Positions 1 through 6,699 of a stretch of 6,825 nt of DNA are shown here, piece by piece. The stretch spans positions 1-6,825 of the forward strand of contig JAVBYB010000423.1 of NCBI GenBank assembly GCA_030824255.1. Reading direction: 5' to 3'. Each line of letters opens with the position of its first letter. Position 1 is the stretch's first letter. The translations under genes and the position numbers were made by a program. The notes below the pieces were generated by a model. The model searched no databases and was not told the DNA's origin. It saw nothing but the letters and a program-made list of their open reading frames with translations. The DNA comes from a bacterium. GTDB taxonomy: Bacteria > Pseudomonadota > Alphaproteobacteria > Caulobacterales > Hyphomonadaceae.

Positions 1-75
1 TTGTCGGCCCTTGACCCGGATTGAATCGAGCGGAGGCGGCTCCGGCTGAGGGGAGGGCTGAGGCGGTTCCGCCAT
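1..75 (-). CDS. trbI: TrbI, VirB10-like core protein (N-terminal 25 codons only)
   Basis: An open frame starts with ATG at 75-73 and runs off the left edge with no stop. It begins MAEPPQPSPQPEPPP, a proline-rich N terminus of the kind that precedes the transmembrane segment in VirB10/TrbI proteins. In this family the protein spans inner membrane, periplasm and outer membrane and transmits the ATPase signal to the outer channel. The start is supported by GGAG at 81-84 with a 5-nt spacer. Another ATG at 80-78 is out of frame. The gene begins 25 nt after the trbG stop, exactly where trbI lies in Trb operons. Too little is visible for homology on its own, so the name rests mostly on gene order. 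Confidence 0.7.
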   Translation of the reverse strand, partial: MAEPPQPSPQPEPPPLDSIRVKGRQ

Positions 76-100
76 CTCATCTCCACGCGGGGGAATGCCA

Positions 101-931
101 TCAGCCACGGGCGCCTCCAGTGACCGGCGTCTGGCGATAGATCTGCACCTTCTTCTGGCCCCAGCCAGTTCCCAGTCGCAGCTCGGCCTTGCTGAATAAC
201 CGGTCGACCACATAGTAGCGGCCGACGACACGATAGTTGGTCAACTCGGCGCCGGTGTCCCCGATCACGAAGAGCGGGGGAGCCTCCATCGTTGCGATCT
301 TCTCCGGCATCTCGATGAAGACCTGCCGGCCGTCGTCGAACGCCGCCAGCGGGCGCCAGTCGGGCTTGTCGCCATCTATCCGATAGCGAAGGTTGAGCAT
401 CTCCGGCGAGAAGGGCGGCGACGCCGGCGCGGATGCGGGCGCGGCGAGCGGGACCGGATTGTTGGCCAGGACCATGTCAGCCGGATAGCGCCATGACACC
501 GCGGCCATCGCCGTGCTGGCGACGCTCTTCAGCTCGATATGATAAACGCGCCGGTCGGTCATGATGACCAGGTTCGTGGTAAGGCTTGCGGCGTTCGGCT
601 TGACCAGCACATGGGCCTGCGCGCTTACGCCGCCGCCAGATCGTGCGTCGCCGACAATCCAGCGCGTCGTGTCGCCGGCCGAAACCGACAGCAGCGTCTC
701 TCCCGGTTCAAGGGCAATGTCGGTGATGCGCTGGGGCGATGCCTGAATGGCGTAGAGCGCGCCGCGCTCATATGCGAACTCAAGCAATGCGCCGACCGCT
801 GACGCGTCGCCGGGACCGCGTATCGCCGCCTGGTTGGTCTGTTGCAGTTGAGGCGGCCTGGTCTGGGCGATGGCGGGCGTGCAAAGGCTCAGAGCGAGCA
901 GGCTTGCAGTGAGGATGAGAGAGCGTGTCAT
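101..931 (-). CDS. trbG: TrbG, VirB9/CagX-family outer-membrane core protein
   Basis: The 276-residue product has an N-terminal signal peptide (residues 1-22, hydrophobic LILTASLLALSL, likely cleavage AIA|Q). Its C-terminal half carries the VirB9/TrbG signature: LFVIGDTGAELTNYRVVGRY followed by YVVDRLFSKAELRLG, near residues 220-255. Family members sit in the periplasm and, with TrbI/VirB10, form the ring that crosses the outer membrane. The middle of the protein (about 160-173) is an Ala/Pro-rich linker between the N- and C-terminal domains, as is usual. The start overlaps the trbF stop as ATGA (928-931), indicating translational coupling. The ribosome site is weak (GGGA at 941-944, 9 nt away), which fits coupling. 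Cys17 lies in the signal peptide, but the preceding residues (L-S-L) do not make a lipobox. The length is about normal for the family. Confidence 0.93.
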   Translation of the reverse strand: MTRSLILTASLLALSLCTPAIAQTRPPQLQQTNQAAIRGPGDASAVGALLEFAYERGALYAIQASPQRITDIALEPGETLLSVSAGDTTRWIVGDARSGGGVSAQAHVLVKPNAASLTTNLVIMTDRRVYHIELKSVASTAMAAVSWRYPADMVLANNPVPLAAPASAPASPPFSPEMLNLRYRIDGDKPDWRPLAAFDDGRQVFIEMPEKIATMEAPPLFVIGDTGAELTNYRVVGRYYVVDRLFSKAELRLGTGWGQKKVQIYRQTPVTGGARG

Positions 932-1614
932 TGTTGGAGATCCCGTGACCAGTTGAACGAGTGCACATAGAGGCCGAGCGGATTCTTGGAGAGACGCTCG
1001 GGAGAGGAGGGTGGGTCGATGACGATGGTCGCAACGCCCGTGAAGCGTTCGACGTCGATCAGCGTCCCGCTGGCGTAGGTGCTTTCGCGCCAGCGCAGCT
1101 GAAAACTGGTCGGGCTGGCGCGCACCACAGACAGCACCTCGACTGCGACAGTGCGCTTGCCGACTTTTCCAAATGGATCGTCCGCTTCCGCCATGGCGTT
1201 GAGCGCCTGGGCGCCGCTCTGCGTCGCCCAGTCGTAAGCGCGAAGCCAGTTCTGGCGAACCACGATGGGGTCTGACGGCAGGCCGCGTATCATCTCGACG
1301 AACCGCGCAAGGTGCCAGGACAGCTGGGCGTCGCTCGGCTCGTAGGCCGACGTTGCGGGGCCTACGAGCCGTGCTTCGCCCGTCGCGTTCGCTTCGATCA
1401 CGAACGGAACTGCGGCAGGACGGAGTGCAAGGACAACCACGCCGGCGGACATGGCTGCGGCGAGACCGAGACTGCAGAACGTGGTGGTGCGCCAGGTCCG
1501 GGCCAGGGCGAGCGATGACCCCATGCGGCGGTCCCAGAGCTGCTGGGCCTCGCGATAGGGGGTCGCTGGTTCTGGCGTCTTCGACAGGCGCGAGGATCGC
1601 GCGCGAGTAAACAT
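928..1614 (-). CDS. trbF: TrbF, VirB8-family inner-membrane assembly protein
   Basis: The 228-residue product opens with a short cytoplasmic segment containing KTPEPATPYREAQQLWDRRMG (residues 12-32), a pattern characteristic of TrbF. One transmembrane helix follows at about 44-64, then a periplasmic NTF2-like VirB8 domain. The conserved C-terminal motif NPLGLYV is at 211-217. VirB8/TrbF proteins dimerise in the periplasm and link the inner-membrane complex to VirB9/VirB10 and the pilus. ATG at 1614-1612 has AAGGA at 1622-1626 with a 7-nt spacer and lies 3 nt after the trbL stop. The gene overlaps trbG by 4 nt. The length is ordinary and nothing appears broken. Confidence 0.94.
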   Translation of the reverse strand: MFTRARSSRLSKTPEPATPYREAQQLWDRRMGSSLALARTWRTTTFCSLGLAAAMSAGVVVLALRPAAVPFVIEANATGEARLVGPATSAYEPSDAQLSWHLARFVEMIRGLPSDPIVVRQNWLRAYDWATQSGAQALNAMAEADDPFGKVGKRTVAVEVLSVVRASPTSFQLRWRESTYASGTLIDVERFTGVATIVIDPPSSPERLSKNPLGLYVHSFNWSRDLQQ

Positions 1615-1617
1615 GGA

Positions 1618-2988
1618 TCAGTCCTTCTGTTTGAGGTTGGGGCCTTCGGAGGCGCCGCCGCCATCGCCCGCATTGAGCGTATGCGCAGCGACGCTGACGC
1701 CTTCGCGCAGGGTCTGCGCATGCCGGAAGCGACGCGCCCAGGCCGGCTGACCCGCGCCAGACCCGGCGCCGGACGCGGCGCCCGTTGCAGCACCCGTCGC
1801 AGCACTGGGCGCGCCGGGCGAAGCGCTCGCCGGCGACGGCGTGATGGCGCCGGCGGCGTTGGCGACGGCGCGCTGGCCGGCCGTCCCGCGGTTGCGGAAA
1901 TGGCTGGCGACACGGCCGGTCGCCTGACGCACGCCGCCAGCCGCGGAGGCGCCAAGACCTATGGCGGCGTTGAGGGGAGCGGCGATCGGGCCCGAAAGGC
2001 CTGTGCGCATCGCTCCGAGCGCGGTCGCGGCGCGCAAGCCGCCGCTGGCTGATGCGCCTCCGTTGGCCGCAGCGCGGGTGGCGCTGACAGCGCCGCTGGC
2101 GGCGGCCCGACCGGCGACGAAGGCGCCGGCGCCGGCAGCCCCCACGCCAACGGCAGTCCCGACTGCGGCGCCAGCGGAGAGCTGCGGCGCGCCGGAGACG
2201 AGGCCGGCCGCGATGCGCGGGCAGAAAATGGAAAGCCCCATGAGCGTCAGGGCGCCGAGCACCACGGCGAACGCCTGTTCGATCGTCATGTCGTCAGGCG
2301 ACAGCGCCGTGCGCAGCGTCGAGAACATGGTGGAGCCGATGCCGATGACGACCGCGATCACCAGCACCTTGATGCCGGACGAGATGACGTTGCCAAGCAC
2401 GCGTTCGGCAAGGAAGGTCGTTTGCCGCCAGAACGCGAAGGGCACGAGGACGAAGCCGGCGAGGGTCGTGATCTTGAACTCGACAATCAGCACGAACAGC
2501 TGGATCGAGAGCACGAAGAAGGCGGCAATGACGATGATGCCGCCAAGGCAGAGCAGGATGACTTCGGCCAGGTTGCCGAAGAACTCGAACGGTCCGGGTG
2601 CGATGGTGCCGATATGATCGAAAATAGGCTGGGAGGCGGACAGTCCCTCTGCCGCCACGAGGCCGGGCTTGAGCAGGTCGGCAGACGTGATCGTGGCGTC
2701 CGACGCCGTCAGGCCGAGCGTGGCGAAACTGTTGAACACGATGGTCGACAGCATCGCGAAATTGCCGAAGATGAACGCAAACGCGCCCACATAGAGGGTC
2801 TTCTTCACGAGGCTCTGGATGATGTCGGTGTTCTGGCCCCACGCCCAGAACAGCGCCGCGATCGTCACATCGATTGCGATGAGGATAGCCGCCAGCGATG
2901 TGACGTCGCCCGAGATCAGGCCGAAGCCGGAATCGATGTAGGTGATGAAGGTCGTCAGAAAGCCATCGATGGCTGAGAAGTCGTTCAC
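1618..2988 (-). CDS. trbL: TrbL, VirB6-family polytopic inner-membrane channel protein
   Basis: The 456-residue product has an N-terminal membrane domain with hydrophobic segments at about 29-51, 65-92, 140-186 (probably two helices), 201-225 and 237-265. It includes the conserved stretch FVLIVEFKITTLAGFVLVPF (165-184). This is the TrbL/VirB6 family, which forms the inner-membrane platform that substrate DNA crosses. From residue 271 to about 413 the chain becomes a low-complexity Ala/Gly/Ser tail. It ends in a charged block, QPAWARRFRHAQ from 414, and a soluble C terminus of the type seen in alphaproteobacterial TrbL. Translation starts at GTG (2988-2986), chosen because MNDFSAIDGFL fits the family start and a strong AGGGGGA lies at 2993-2999. 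The gene is 50 nt downstream of trbJ, where trbK is often found, and 3 nt upstream of trbF. Confidence 0.93.
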   Translation of the reverse strand: MNDFSAIDGFLTTFITYIDSGFGLISGDVTSLAAILIAIDVTIAALFWAWGQNTDIIQSLVKKTLYVGAFAFIFGNFAMLSTIVFNSFATLGLTASDATITSADLLKPGLVAAEGLSASQPIFDHIGTIAPGPFEFFGNLAEVILLCLGGIIVIAAFFVLSIQLFVLIVEFKITTLAGFVLVPFAFWRQTTFLAERVLGNVISSGIKVLVIAVVIGIGSTMFSTLRTALSPDDMTIEQAFAVVLGALTLMGLSIFCPRIAAGLVSGAPQLSAGAAVGTAVGVGAAGAGAFVAGRAAASGAVSATRAAANGGASASGGLRAATALGAMRTGLSGPIAAPLNAAIGLGASAAGGVRQATGRVASHFRNRGTAGQRAVANAAGAITPSPASASPGAPSAATGAATGAASGAGSGAGQPAWARRFRHAQTLREGVSVAAHTLNAGDGGGASEGPNLKQKD

Positions 2989-3038
2989 GGTGTCCCCCTG
3001 TATAAATACTGGTGCGGTGCGGGTGCTGCTGGCGCCTG
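2989..3038 (-). other. trbJ-trbL intergenic gap; no trbK present
   Basis: These 50 nt between the trbJ stop and the trbL start are too short for a gene. They hold a short AT-rich island at 3000-3010 that includes the inverted repeat GTAT-TT-ATAC (3000-3009). The island is conspicuous in otherwise GC-rich DNA and lies directly upstream of the trbL ribosome site. A run of near-repeats of GGTGC on the plus strand occupies 3011-3026. I see no well-spaced -35/-10 pair and no terminator. In many alphaproteobacterial trb operons a small entry-exclusion gene, trbK or trbK-alt, occupies this place. Confidence 0.6.
2993..2999 (-). promoter_or_regulatory. Strong ribosome binding site of trbL
   Basis: On the minus strand AGGGGGA is followed by CACC and then the GTG start of trbL. 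It is among the best Shine-Dalgarno sequences in the window and decides the GTG start. Because trbL is separated from trbJ by 50 nt rather than overlapping it, initiation here probably does not depend on coupling. Confidence 0.75.
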
Positions 3039-3779
3039 TCAGTTCCAGGGCGGCGGTTCGGGATGAGCCGTTCGCGCGCCGCTGAAGAAGTGCGCGTGCT
3101 GGGCGCGCGCCTGCGCCAGCGCTTCCATCTCGCGCGCCCGCTCGAGCGCGTCGGTGCGCGACTGCGCGACCAGCAGCGACTGCAGCCGCATGGCCTGTTG
3201 CGCCTGGAAGGTCAGGAGTTCGTTTGTGGCCTGTTGGGCAGACAGGGCGCCTGTCGCCCCGGCGCTGGCCGCCGCAAGCTGCGCGAGGATCTGTTCGTCT
3301 TCGCCGAGCTGTTCGGTGACGCGCGCCTGCAGAACGAGTGAGGTCTGCAGCGCGCCGCGCGCATTATCGAGTTGGCGCGCGGCCTGACGGGCCCGCGTCG
3401 CCATGTCGGTGTCGCGATAATTGCCGGTGTAGAGGTCCTGCAGGGCGGCGCGCGTTTCGTTGACATGCAGGGCGAGCCCGCGCGCCTCGTTGATCAGCGT
3501 ATCGAGCTCGCCGAGCTTGCCCAGAATGTCCGGCGCAAAGGTCCTGCCGAGATTGGTGAGGTTTTTCGCATCATTCTCGAGCTGGCGGATCTGGTTGGTA
3601 ATCTGCGTCACCTGGTTGCGGATCTGCTCCAGCGCGCGAACCGCATTGAGCGCGTTCTGAACGAGGTTGGACGGGTCGATGACGGTCAGCTGCGCACTCG
3701 CGGGCGCCGCCGTGCCCATCGCGAACGCCATGGCGCTCGCCGTGAGTTTCAACATGAGGGAAAGGCCGCGGTAGAACAT
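3039..3779 (-). CDS. trbJ: TrbJ, VirB5-like secreted conjugation protein
   Basis: The 246-residue product has a signal peptide (residues 1-29, cleavage likely after PASA, leaving QLTVIDPSN). The mature N terminus, LTVIDPSNLVQNALNAVRAL, is the recognised TrbJ opening. The rest is almost entirely helical with coiled-coil character: about 38-75 (rich in Q, N, I and L), 85-120, and an Ala/Gln/Glu-rich C-terminal helix to about residue 230. The family resembles VirB5, a periplasmic or pilus-tip component needed for pilus assembly or recipient contact. ATG (3779-3777) overlaps the trbE stop by one base (TGATG) and has a strong AAGGAG at 3788-3793 with an 8-nt spacer. A second methionine at residue 9 would still give a shorter signal peptide, but the spacing favours the first. 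The protein ends in a short proline-rich tail (PEPPPWN). Confidence 0.92.
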   Translation of the reverse strand: MFYRGLSLMLKLTASAMAFAMGTAAPASAQLTVIDPSNLVQNALNAVRALEQIRNQVTQITNQIRQLENDAKNLTNLGRTFAPDILGKLGELDTLINEARGLALHVNETRAALQDLYTGNYRDTDMATRARQAARQLDNARGALQTSLVLQARVTEQLGEDEQILAQLAAASAGATGALSAQQATNELLTFQAQQAMRLQSLLVAQSRTDALERAREMEALAQARAQHAHFFSGARTAHPEPPPWN

Positions 3780-6361
3780 CAGACTGTCTCCTTTGAAGGC
3801 GATGCGTGGGAGGGCGCGGGAAGCGTTGGGTGATTGAGGGCGGTGACGCAGCCAGTGCTGGGTTGAGTGGCGGCGCCAACGTCGATGGGTGCGACGGCGT
3901 CGAGTTCATCGAGCACCCACCCCAGCTGGCGCGCCATCATGAACCGCCGCCAGAACGGCGTGGTCGCGGGCTGGCCTTCGAGTGAAGCCATCAGCGATCG
4001 GGAGGCCGGATCGGACGCGGCGCAGAAGGCAAGCGCGATCGGGCCAAGGCCGAGTTCAAACAGCCGGCGCCCCTTGGGGCTGGCATAATAATAGTGACGC
4101 TTGCGCTGCGCTGTTGCGATGAGCTCGATCTCGGTCTCATTGAGCCCGAACCGTTCGTACGCCTGGCGCTGCTGCGGCTCGAAGGCGCGCTCGTTGGGCA
4201 GGTAGATTCGCGTTGGGCAGGATTCGATCAGGGCCGGCGCAATCGCGCTGTCAGCAATGTCGGCCAGCGACTGGGTCGCGAACACGACGGCGACATTCTT
4301 CTTGCGCAGCGTCTTGAGCCATTCGCGAATGCGCGCGGCGAAGATGGGCGAGTCGAGGAAGAGCCAGGCCTCGTCGAGAATGAGGAGCGTGGGCTTGCCA
4401 TCGAACCGCTCTTCGAGCCGGTCGAACAGGTGGATGAGCGCCGGCGCAGCGGCCCGCGGCCGCGCCATGATCTCCTCCATCTCGAACAGCACGACATCCG
4501 ACAGTTCGAGACGATCCTCGGCGCCGTCGAACACGCCGCCCATCGCGCCGTCCTGCGTGTAGGGGAGGAGGGCGGCCTGGACGGCCGCGTTCTGGACAAG
4601 CAGGCGCAGGCCGGTGAGGTGACGCTGCTCGCGCGGCGCAGATCGCAGGCTCCCGAGCGCGGACCAGACCGGCTCCTTGATGTCGGGCGTGTCAGGCAGG
4701 CCCTCCTGCGCCAGGATCGTCATGATCCAGTTGAGCGCATCAGCGCGACCCTGCGCCGTGTCGATGCGCGCGAGCGGCTGGAAGGCGGCGACGCCGTCTC
4801 CGCCAAGATCGATCGCCGTGCCGCCCATGCCAAGCAGAGCGGCGCGGGCAGACCCTCCCTTGTCGAACACAAAGACCTTCGCGCCGGCATACCGCCGCCA
4901 TTGCAGCGCGAGGAAGGAGAGCAGCACGGACTTGCCGGCGCCGGTGGGACCGACCACCATGGTGTGACCGACATCGCCGACATGGAGATCAAGCCGGAAC
5001 GGCGTTGACCCATCGGTGCGCGCCAAGGCGAGCGCGGGGGCGCCGAGATGGCGGTTGCGCGCGTCTCCGGCCCACGCGGTCGAGAGCGGTGCGACATGCG
5101 ACAGGTTGAGCGTCGACACCATGGGATGGCGAACATTGGCCCAAGCATGCCCGGCGAGGCTCGAGAGCCAGGCTTCCACGGCATTGAGGGATTCCGCAAC
5201 CGCGACAAAGCCACGCGAGGCGATGATACGCTCGGCTGTGCGGAGCTTCTCGTCGGCCTCTTCCACGGTTGCGCCCATGACCACGAGCGTCGAGGTCATG
5301 AAGCCATATCCGATGAGTTCGGATCCCAGCTCCTGCAGCGCCTCGTCGACCTCCTCGGACTTGGCGATGGCGTCCGGATTGGCGAAGGTCGCCGCCTCCC
5401 GGGTCAGCATCTCCTTGACCAGGGCGCCCATCGACTTGTGCTTGGAGAACCAGAGCCGGCGCCATTTGATGAGCTCTCGCTCGGACTCCTCCCGATCGAG
5501 GCAGAGGTAGCGCGTCATCCAGCGATAGGTCATCGCCGCGGCGTTCAGATCGTCGAGTACGCCCGGATGCGTGAACGGTGGGAACCCTTTCAGCGTCAGG
5601 ACCCGGAGATGCTGGGCGCCGAGCATGGGCGCAACGCCCCCCATGAGCGGGGCATCGCAGAGATAGCCATCCAGGAAGGCAGCGCCCGCTGGCGCGCGTA
5701 GGGATGTCGGGCGCGGCGAGACGTGTCCTTTGAGGTAGGACAGGGTCTCGTCATCACTAAGCCGGTGGAATTCGGCAACGATGCCTTCGAACATGCCGAA
5801 GGCCTGGGCGAGGCTGCGCTGGAACGTCTCGAGTGCGTCGCGCGCAACACGCCGGTCGAGGATATCCTTGGCGTCCGCTTTTCCGCGTCGGGTCGGTTTG
5901 CTCGCGCCCGCCGCGGACAGCGCCTTCTTGCCGTCGATCTCGAAGAAGAAGGCCGACGCCTTTCGGCTTGAGTCCTGCTCCGGCGTCCATTGCAGCGTCA
6001 GGTGGTGGAGGGTCTCGAACTGCGAGCCCGCCTGTTCGAAATCGGCTGCGCGTTCGGAGTCGATGAGACGTGACAGCTCGTCTTCGAACGCGCCATCGGG
6101 ATAATCGGTAATCTCTCGCCGGTCGGCCTCGACATAGACGGCCCAGCCGCGGCCGAGGCGGCGGAACACGTTGTTGGCGCGGGCCGCGAAGGACACGAGC
6201 TCTTCGGGTGTGGAGGAGCGGACGTCAGGTCCGCGGAAGCGCGCGGTCGCCTGGAACGAGCCGTCCTTGTTGAGGACGATGCCGGGCGCAACCAGCATGG
6301 CCCAGGGCAGATAGTCTTCAAGCCGGTTGGGCGTGTGGGCATAAGGCGCAAGGCTGAACAT
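3779..6361 (-). CDS. trbE: TrbE, VirB4-family conjugation ATPase
   Basis: The 860-residue product begins MFSLAPYAHTPNRLEDYLPW, matching the TrbE N terminus. It contains the CagE/TrbE/VirB4 N-terminal domain (about 180-390) and a RecA-like ATPase domain. Visible motifs are Walker A GPTGAGKS at 471-478, Walker B LLILDEAW at 659-666 with D663/E664, and ATQS at 695-698 followed by ESCPTRIYLPNERA. VirB4/TrbE is the inner-membrane-associated ATPase that powers pilus assembly and substrate transfer, and is normally the largest protein of the system. All catalytic motifs are intact. After about residue 809 there is a 52-residue tail that turns Pro/Ser/Thr-rich and shows no recognised motif. The start ATG has only a weak ribosome site (GGA at 6370-6372, 8 nt away). 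No in-frame ATG, GTG or TTG lies between it and the trbD stop, so the start is fixed. Confidence 0.96.
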   Translation of the reverse strand: MFSLAPYAHTPNRLEDYLPWAMLVAPGIVLNKDGSFQATARFRGPDVRSSTPEELVSFAARANNVFRRLGRGWAVYVEADRREITDYPDGAFEDELSRLIDSERAADFEQAGSQFETLHHLTLQWTPEQDSSRKASAFFFEIDGKKALSAAGASKPTRRGKADAKDILDRRVARDALETFQRSLAQAFGMFEGIVAEFHRLSDDETLSYLKGHVSPRPTSLRAPAGAAFLDGYLCDAPLMGGVAPMLGAQHLRVLTLKGFPPFTHPGVLDDLNAAAMTYRWMTRYLCLDREESERELIKWRRLWFSKHKSMGALVKEMLTREAATFANPDAIAKSEEVDEALQELGSELIGYGFMTSTLVVMGATVEEADEKLRTAERIIASRGFVAVAESLNAVEAWLSSLAGHAWANVRHPMVSTLNLSHVAPLSTAWAGDARNRHLGAPALALARTDGSTPFRLDLHVGDVGHTMVVGPTGAGKSVLLSFLALQWRRYAGAKVFVFDKGGSARAALLGMGGTAIDLGGDGVAAFQPLARIDTAQGRADALNWIMTILAQEGLPDTPDIKEPVWSALGSLRSAPREQRHLTGLRLLVQNAAVQAALLPYTQDGAMGGVFDGAEDRLELSDVVLFEMEEIMARPRAAAPALIHLFDRLEERFDGKPTLLILDEAWLFLDSPIFAARIREWLKTLRKKNVAVVFATQSLADIADSAIAPALIESCPTRIYLPNERAFEPQQRQAYERFGLNETEIELIATAQRKRHYYYASPKGRRLFELGLGPIALAFCAASDPASRSLMASLEGQPATTPFWRRFMMARQLGWVLDELDAVAPIDVGAATQPSTGCVTALNHPTLPAPSHASPSKETV

Positions 6362-6427
6362 GGGGTGGGTCCGATGAATGCGAGCGGGTGTGGGATGAGA
6401 TTTTGACGGGGCTAGTTCTCGAGGCGC
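6362..6427 (-). other. trbD-trbE spacer, an in-frame 22-codon open stretch
   Basis: The 66 nt between the trbD stop and the trbE start are exactly 22 codons with no stop in the trbD/trbE frame. They read APRELAPSKSHPTPARIHRT and then two more residues before the trbE methionine. trbD and trbE are therefore in one frame, parted by a single TAG. This is the largest gap in the operon, and the gene pair is usually tightly linked. The part next to trbD is a duplicated copy of the trbD end. No hairpin or promoter was recognised. Confidence 0.6.
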
Positions 6428-6443
6428 CTAGTTTTCCAGGCGA
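6412..6443. repeat. Imperfect 16-bp tandem duplication at the end of trbD
   Basis: On the plus strand CTAGTTCTCGAGGCGC (6412-6427) is followed directly by CTAGTTTTCCAGGCGA (6428-6443), with 13 of 16 bases identical. On the minus strand the second unit contains the true trbD terminus, Arg-Leu-Glu-Asn-stop. The first unit, read in a shifted frame, also spells Arg-Leu-Glu-Asn-stop. Two of the three differences are synonymous Leu and Glu codon changes, and the third lies outside those codons. The unit length is not a multiple of three, so the copies are in different frames. Confidence 0.7.
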
Positions 6444-6694
6444 TTGGGGATCCGCATGGATCGCTTCAGCACCTCGACGGCGTCGGGATCGCGACGAGCG
6501 AGAAAGACGCCGAGGAGATGCCCCGCGACGCCCAGGAGAATCCCCGGAACGATGAGTCCGGCGAAGGCGATGATCGCCGCCAGCGTTCCATTGAGGATGG
6601 CGTAGGACCTTGGCGCGCCGCCCATGAGGATGGGCGCTGTGAGCGCGTGGCGGACCGGCGCAAGAAAACCTGGGACGTCGCGAGGATCGCGCAT
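6428..6694 (-). CDS. trbD: TrbD, VirB3-family inner-membrane protein
   Basis: The 88-residue product contains HALTAPILMGGAPRSYAILN (16-35), the conserved TrbD/VirB3 entry to the membrane. A hydrophobic region follows at about 36-66 with a central Pro-Gly, so it may form one long or two short helices. The charged end is RRDPDAVEVLKRSMRIPNRLEN. VirB3-type proteins work with the VirB4 ATPase, in places as a fused polypeptide, and assist pilus assembly. Length and motif fit the family well. ATG (6694-6692) has AGGAG at 6703-6707 with an 8-nt spacer and begins 5 nt after trbC ends. The stop is TAG, and the last codons are part of a tandem duplication. Confidence 0.92.
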   Translation of the reverse strand: MRDPRDVPGFLAPVRHALTAPILMGGAPRSYAILNGTLAAIIAFAGLIVPGILLGVAGHLLGVFLARRDPDAVEVLKRSMRIPNRLEN

Positions 6695-6699
6695 GTCTT

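Noticed and set aside
76..80. ATG at 80-78 as the trbI start.
   Set aside because: It is out of frame with the proline-rich N terminus starting at 75 and sits too close to GGAG at 81-84.
866..931. TrbG as a lipoprotein anchored through Cys17, replacing a missing TrbH/VirB7.
   Set aside because: The residues before the cysteine are L-S-L. A lipobox needs Gly, Ala or Ser directly before Cys, and a good signal peptidase I site (AIA|Q) follows.
1398..1955. A 185-codon minus-strand frame across the trbL end and trbF start.
   Set aside because: It is a shifted-frame reading of the TrbL Ala/Gly tail and the TrbF N terminus, very rich in Pro, Arg and Ala, with no ribosome site or family resemblance.
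2989..3050. A sigma70-type promoter for trbL, from CTGACA near the trbJ end to TATTTA in the AT-rich island.
   Set aside because: The spacing between the two hexamers is about 28 nt, far from the usual 16-18, so the pairing is not credible.
4094..5008. A 304-codon plus-strand open frame opposite trbE, and several other plus-strand frames of 100-220 codons.
   Set aside because: They lie wholly antisense to genes with clear family motifs. Long antisense frames are expected in GC-rich DNA with strong codon bias, and their translations (Arg/Gly/Glu-rich) match no recognisable protein.
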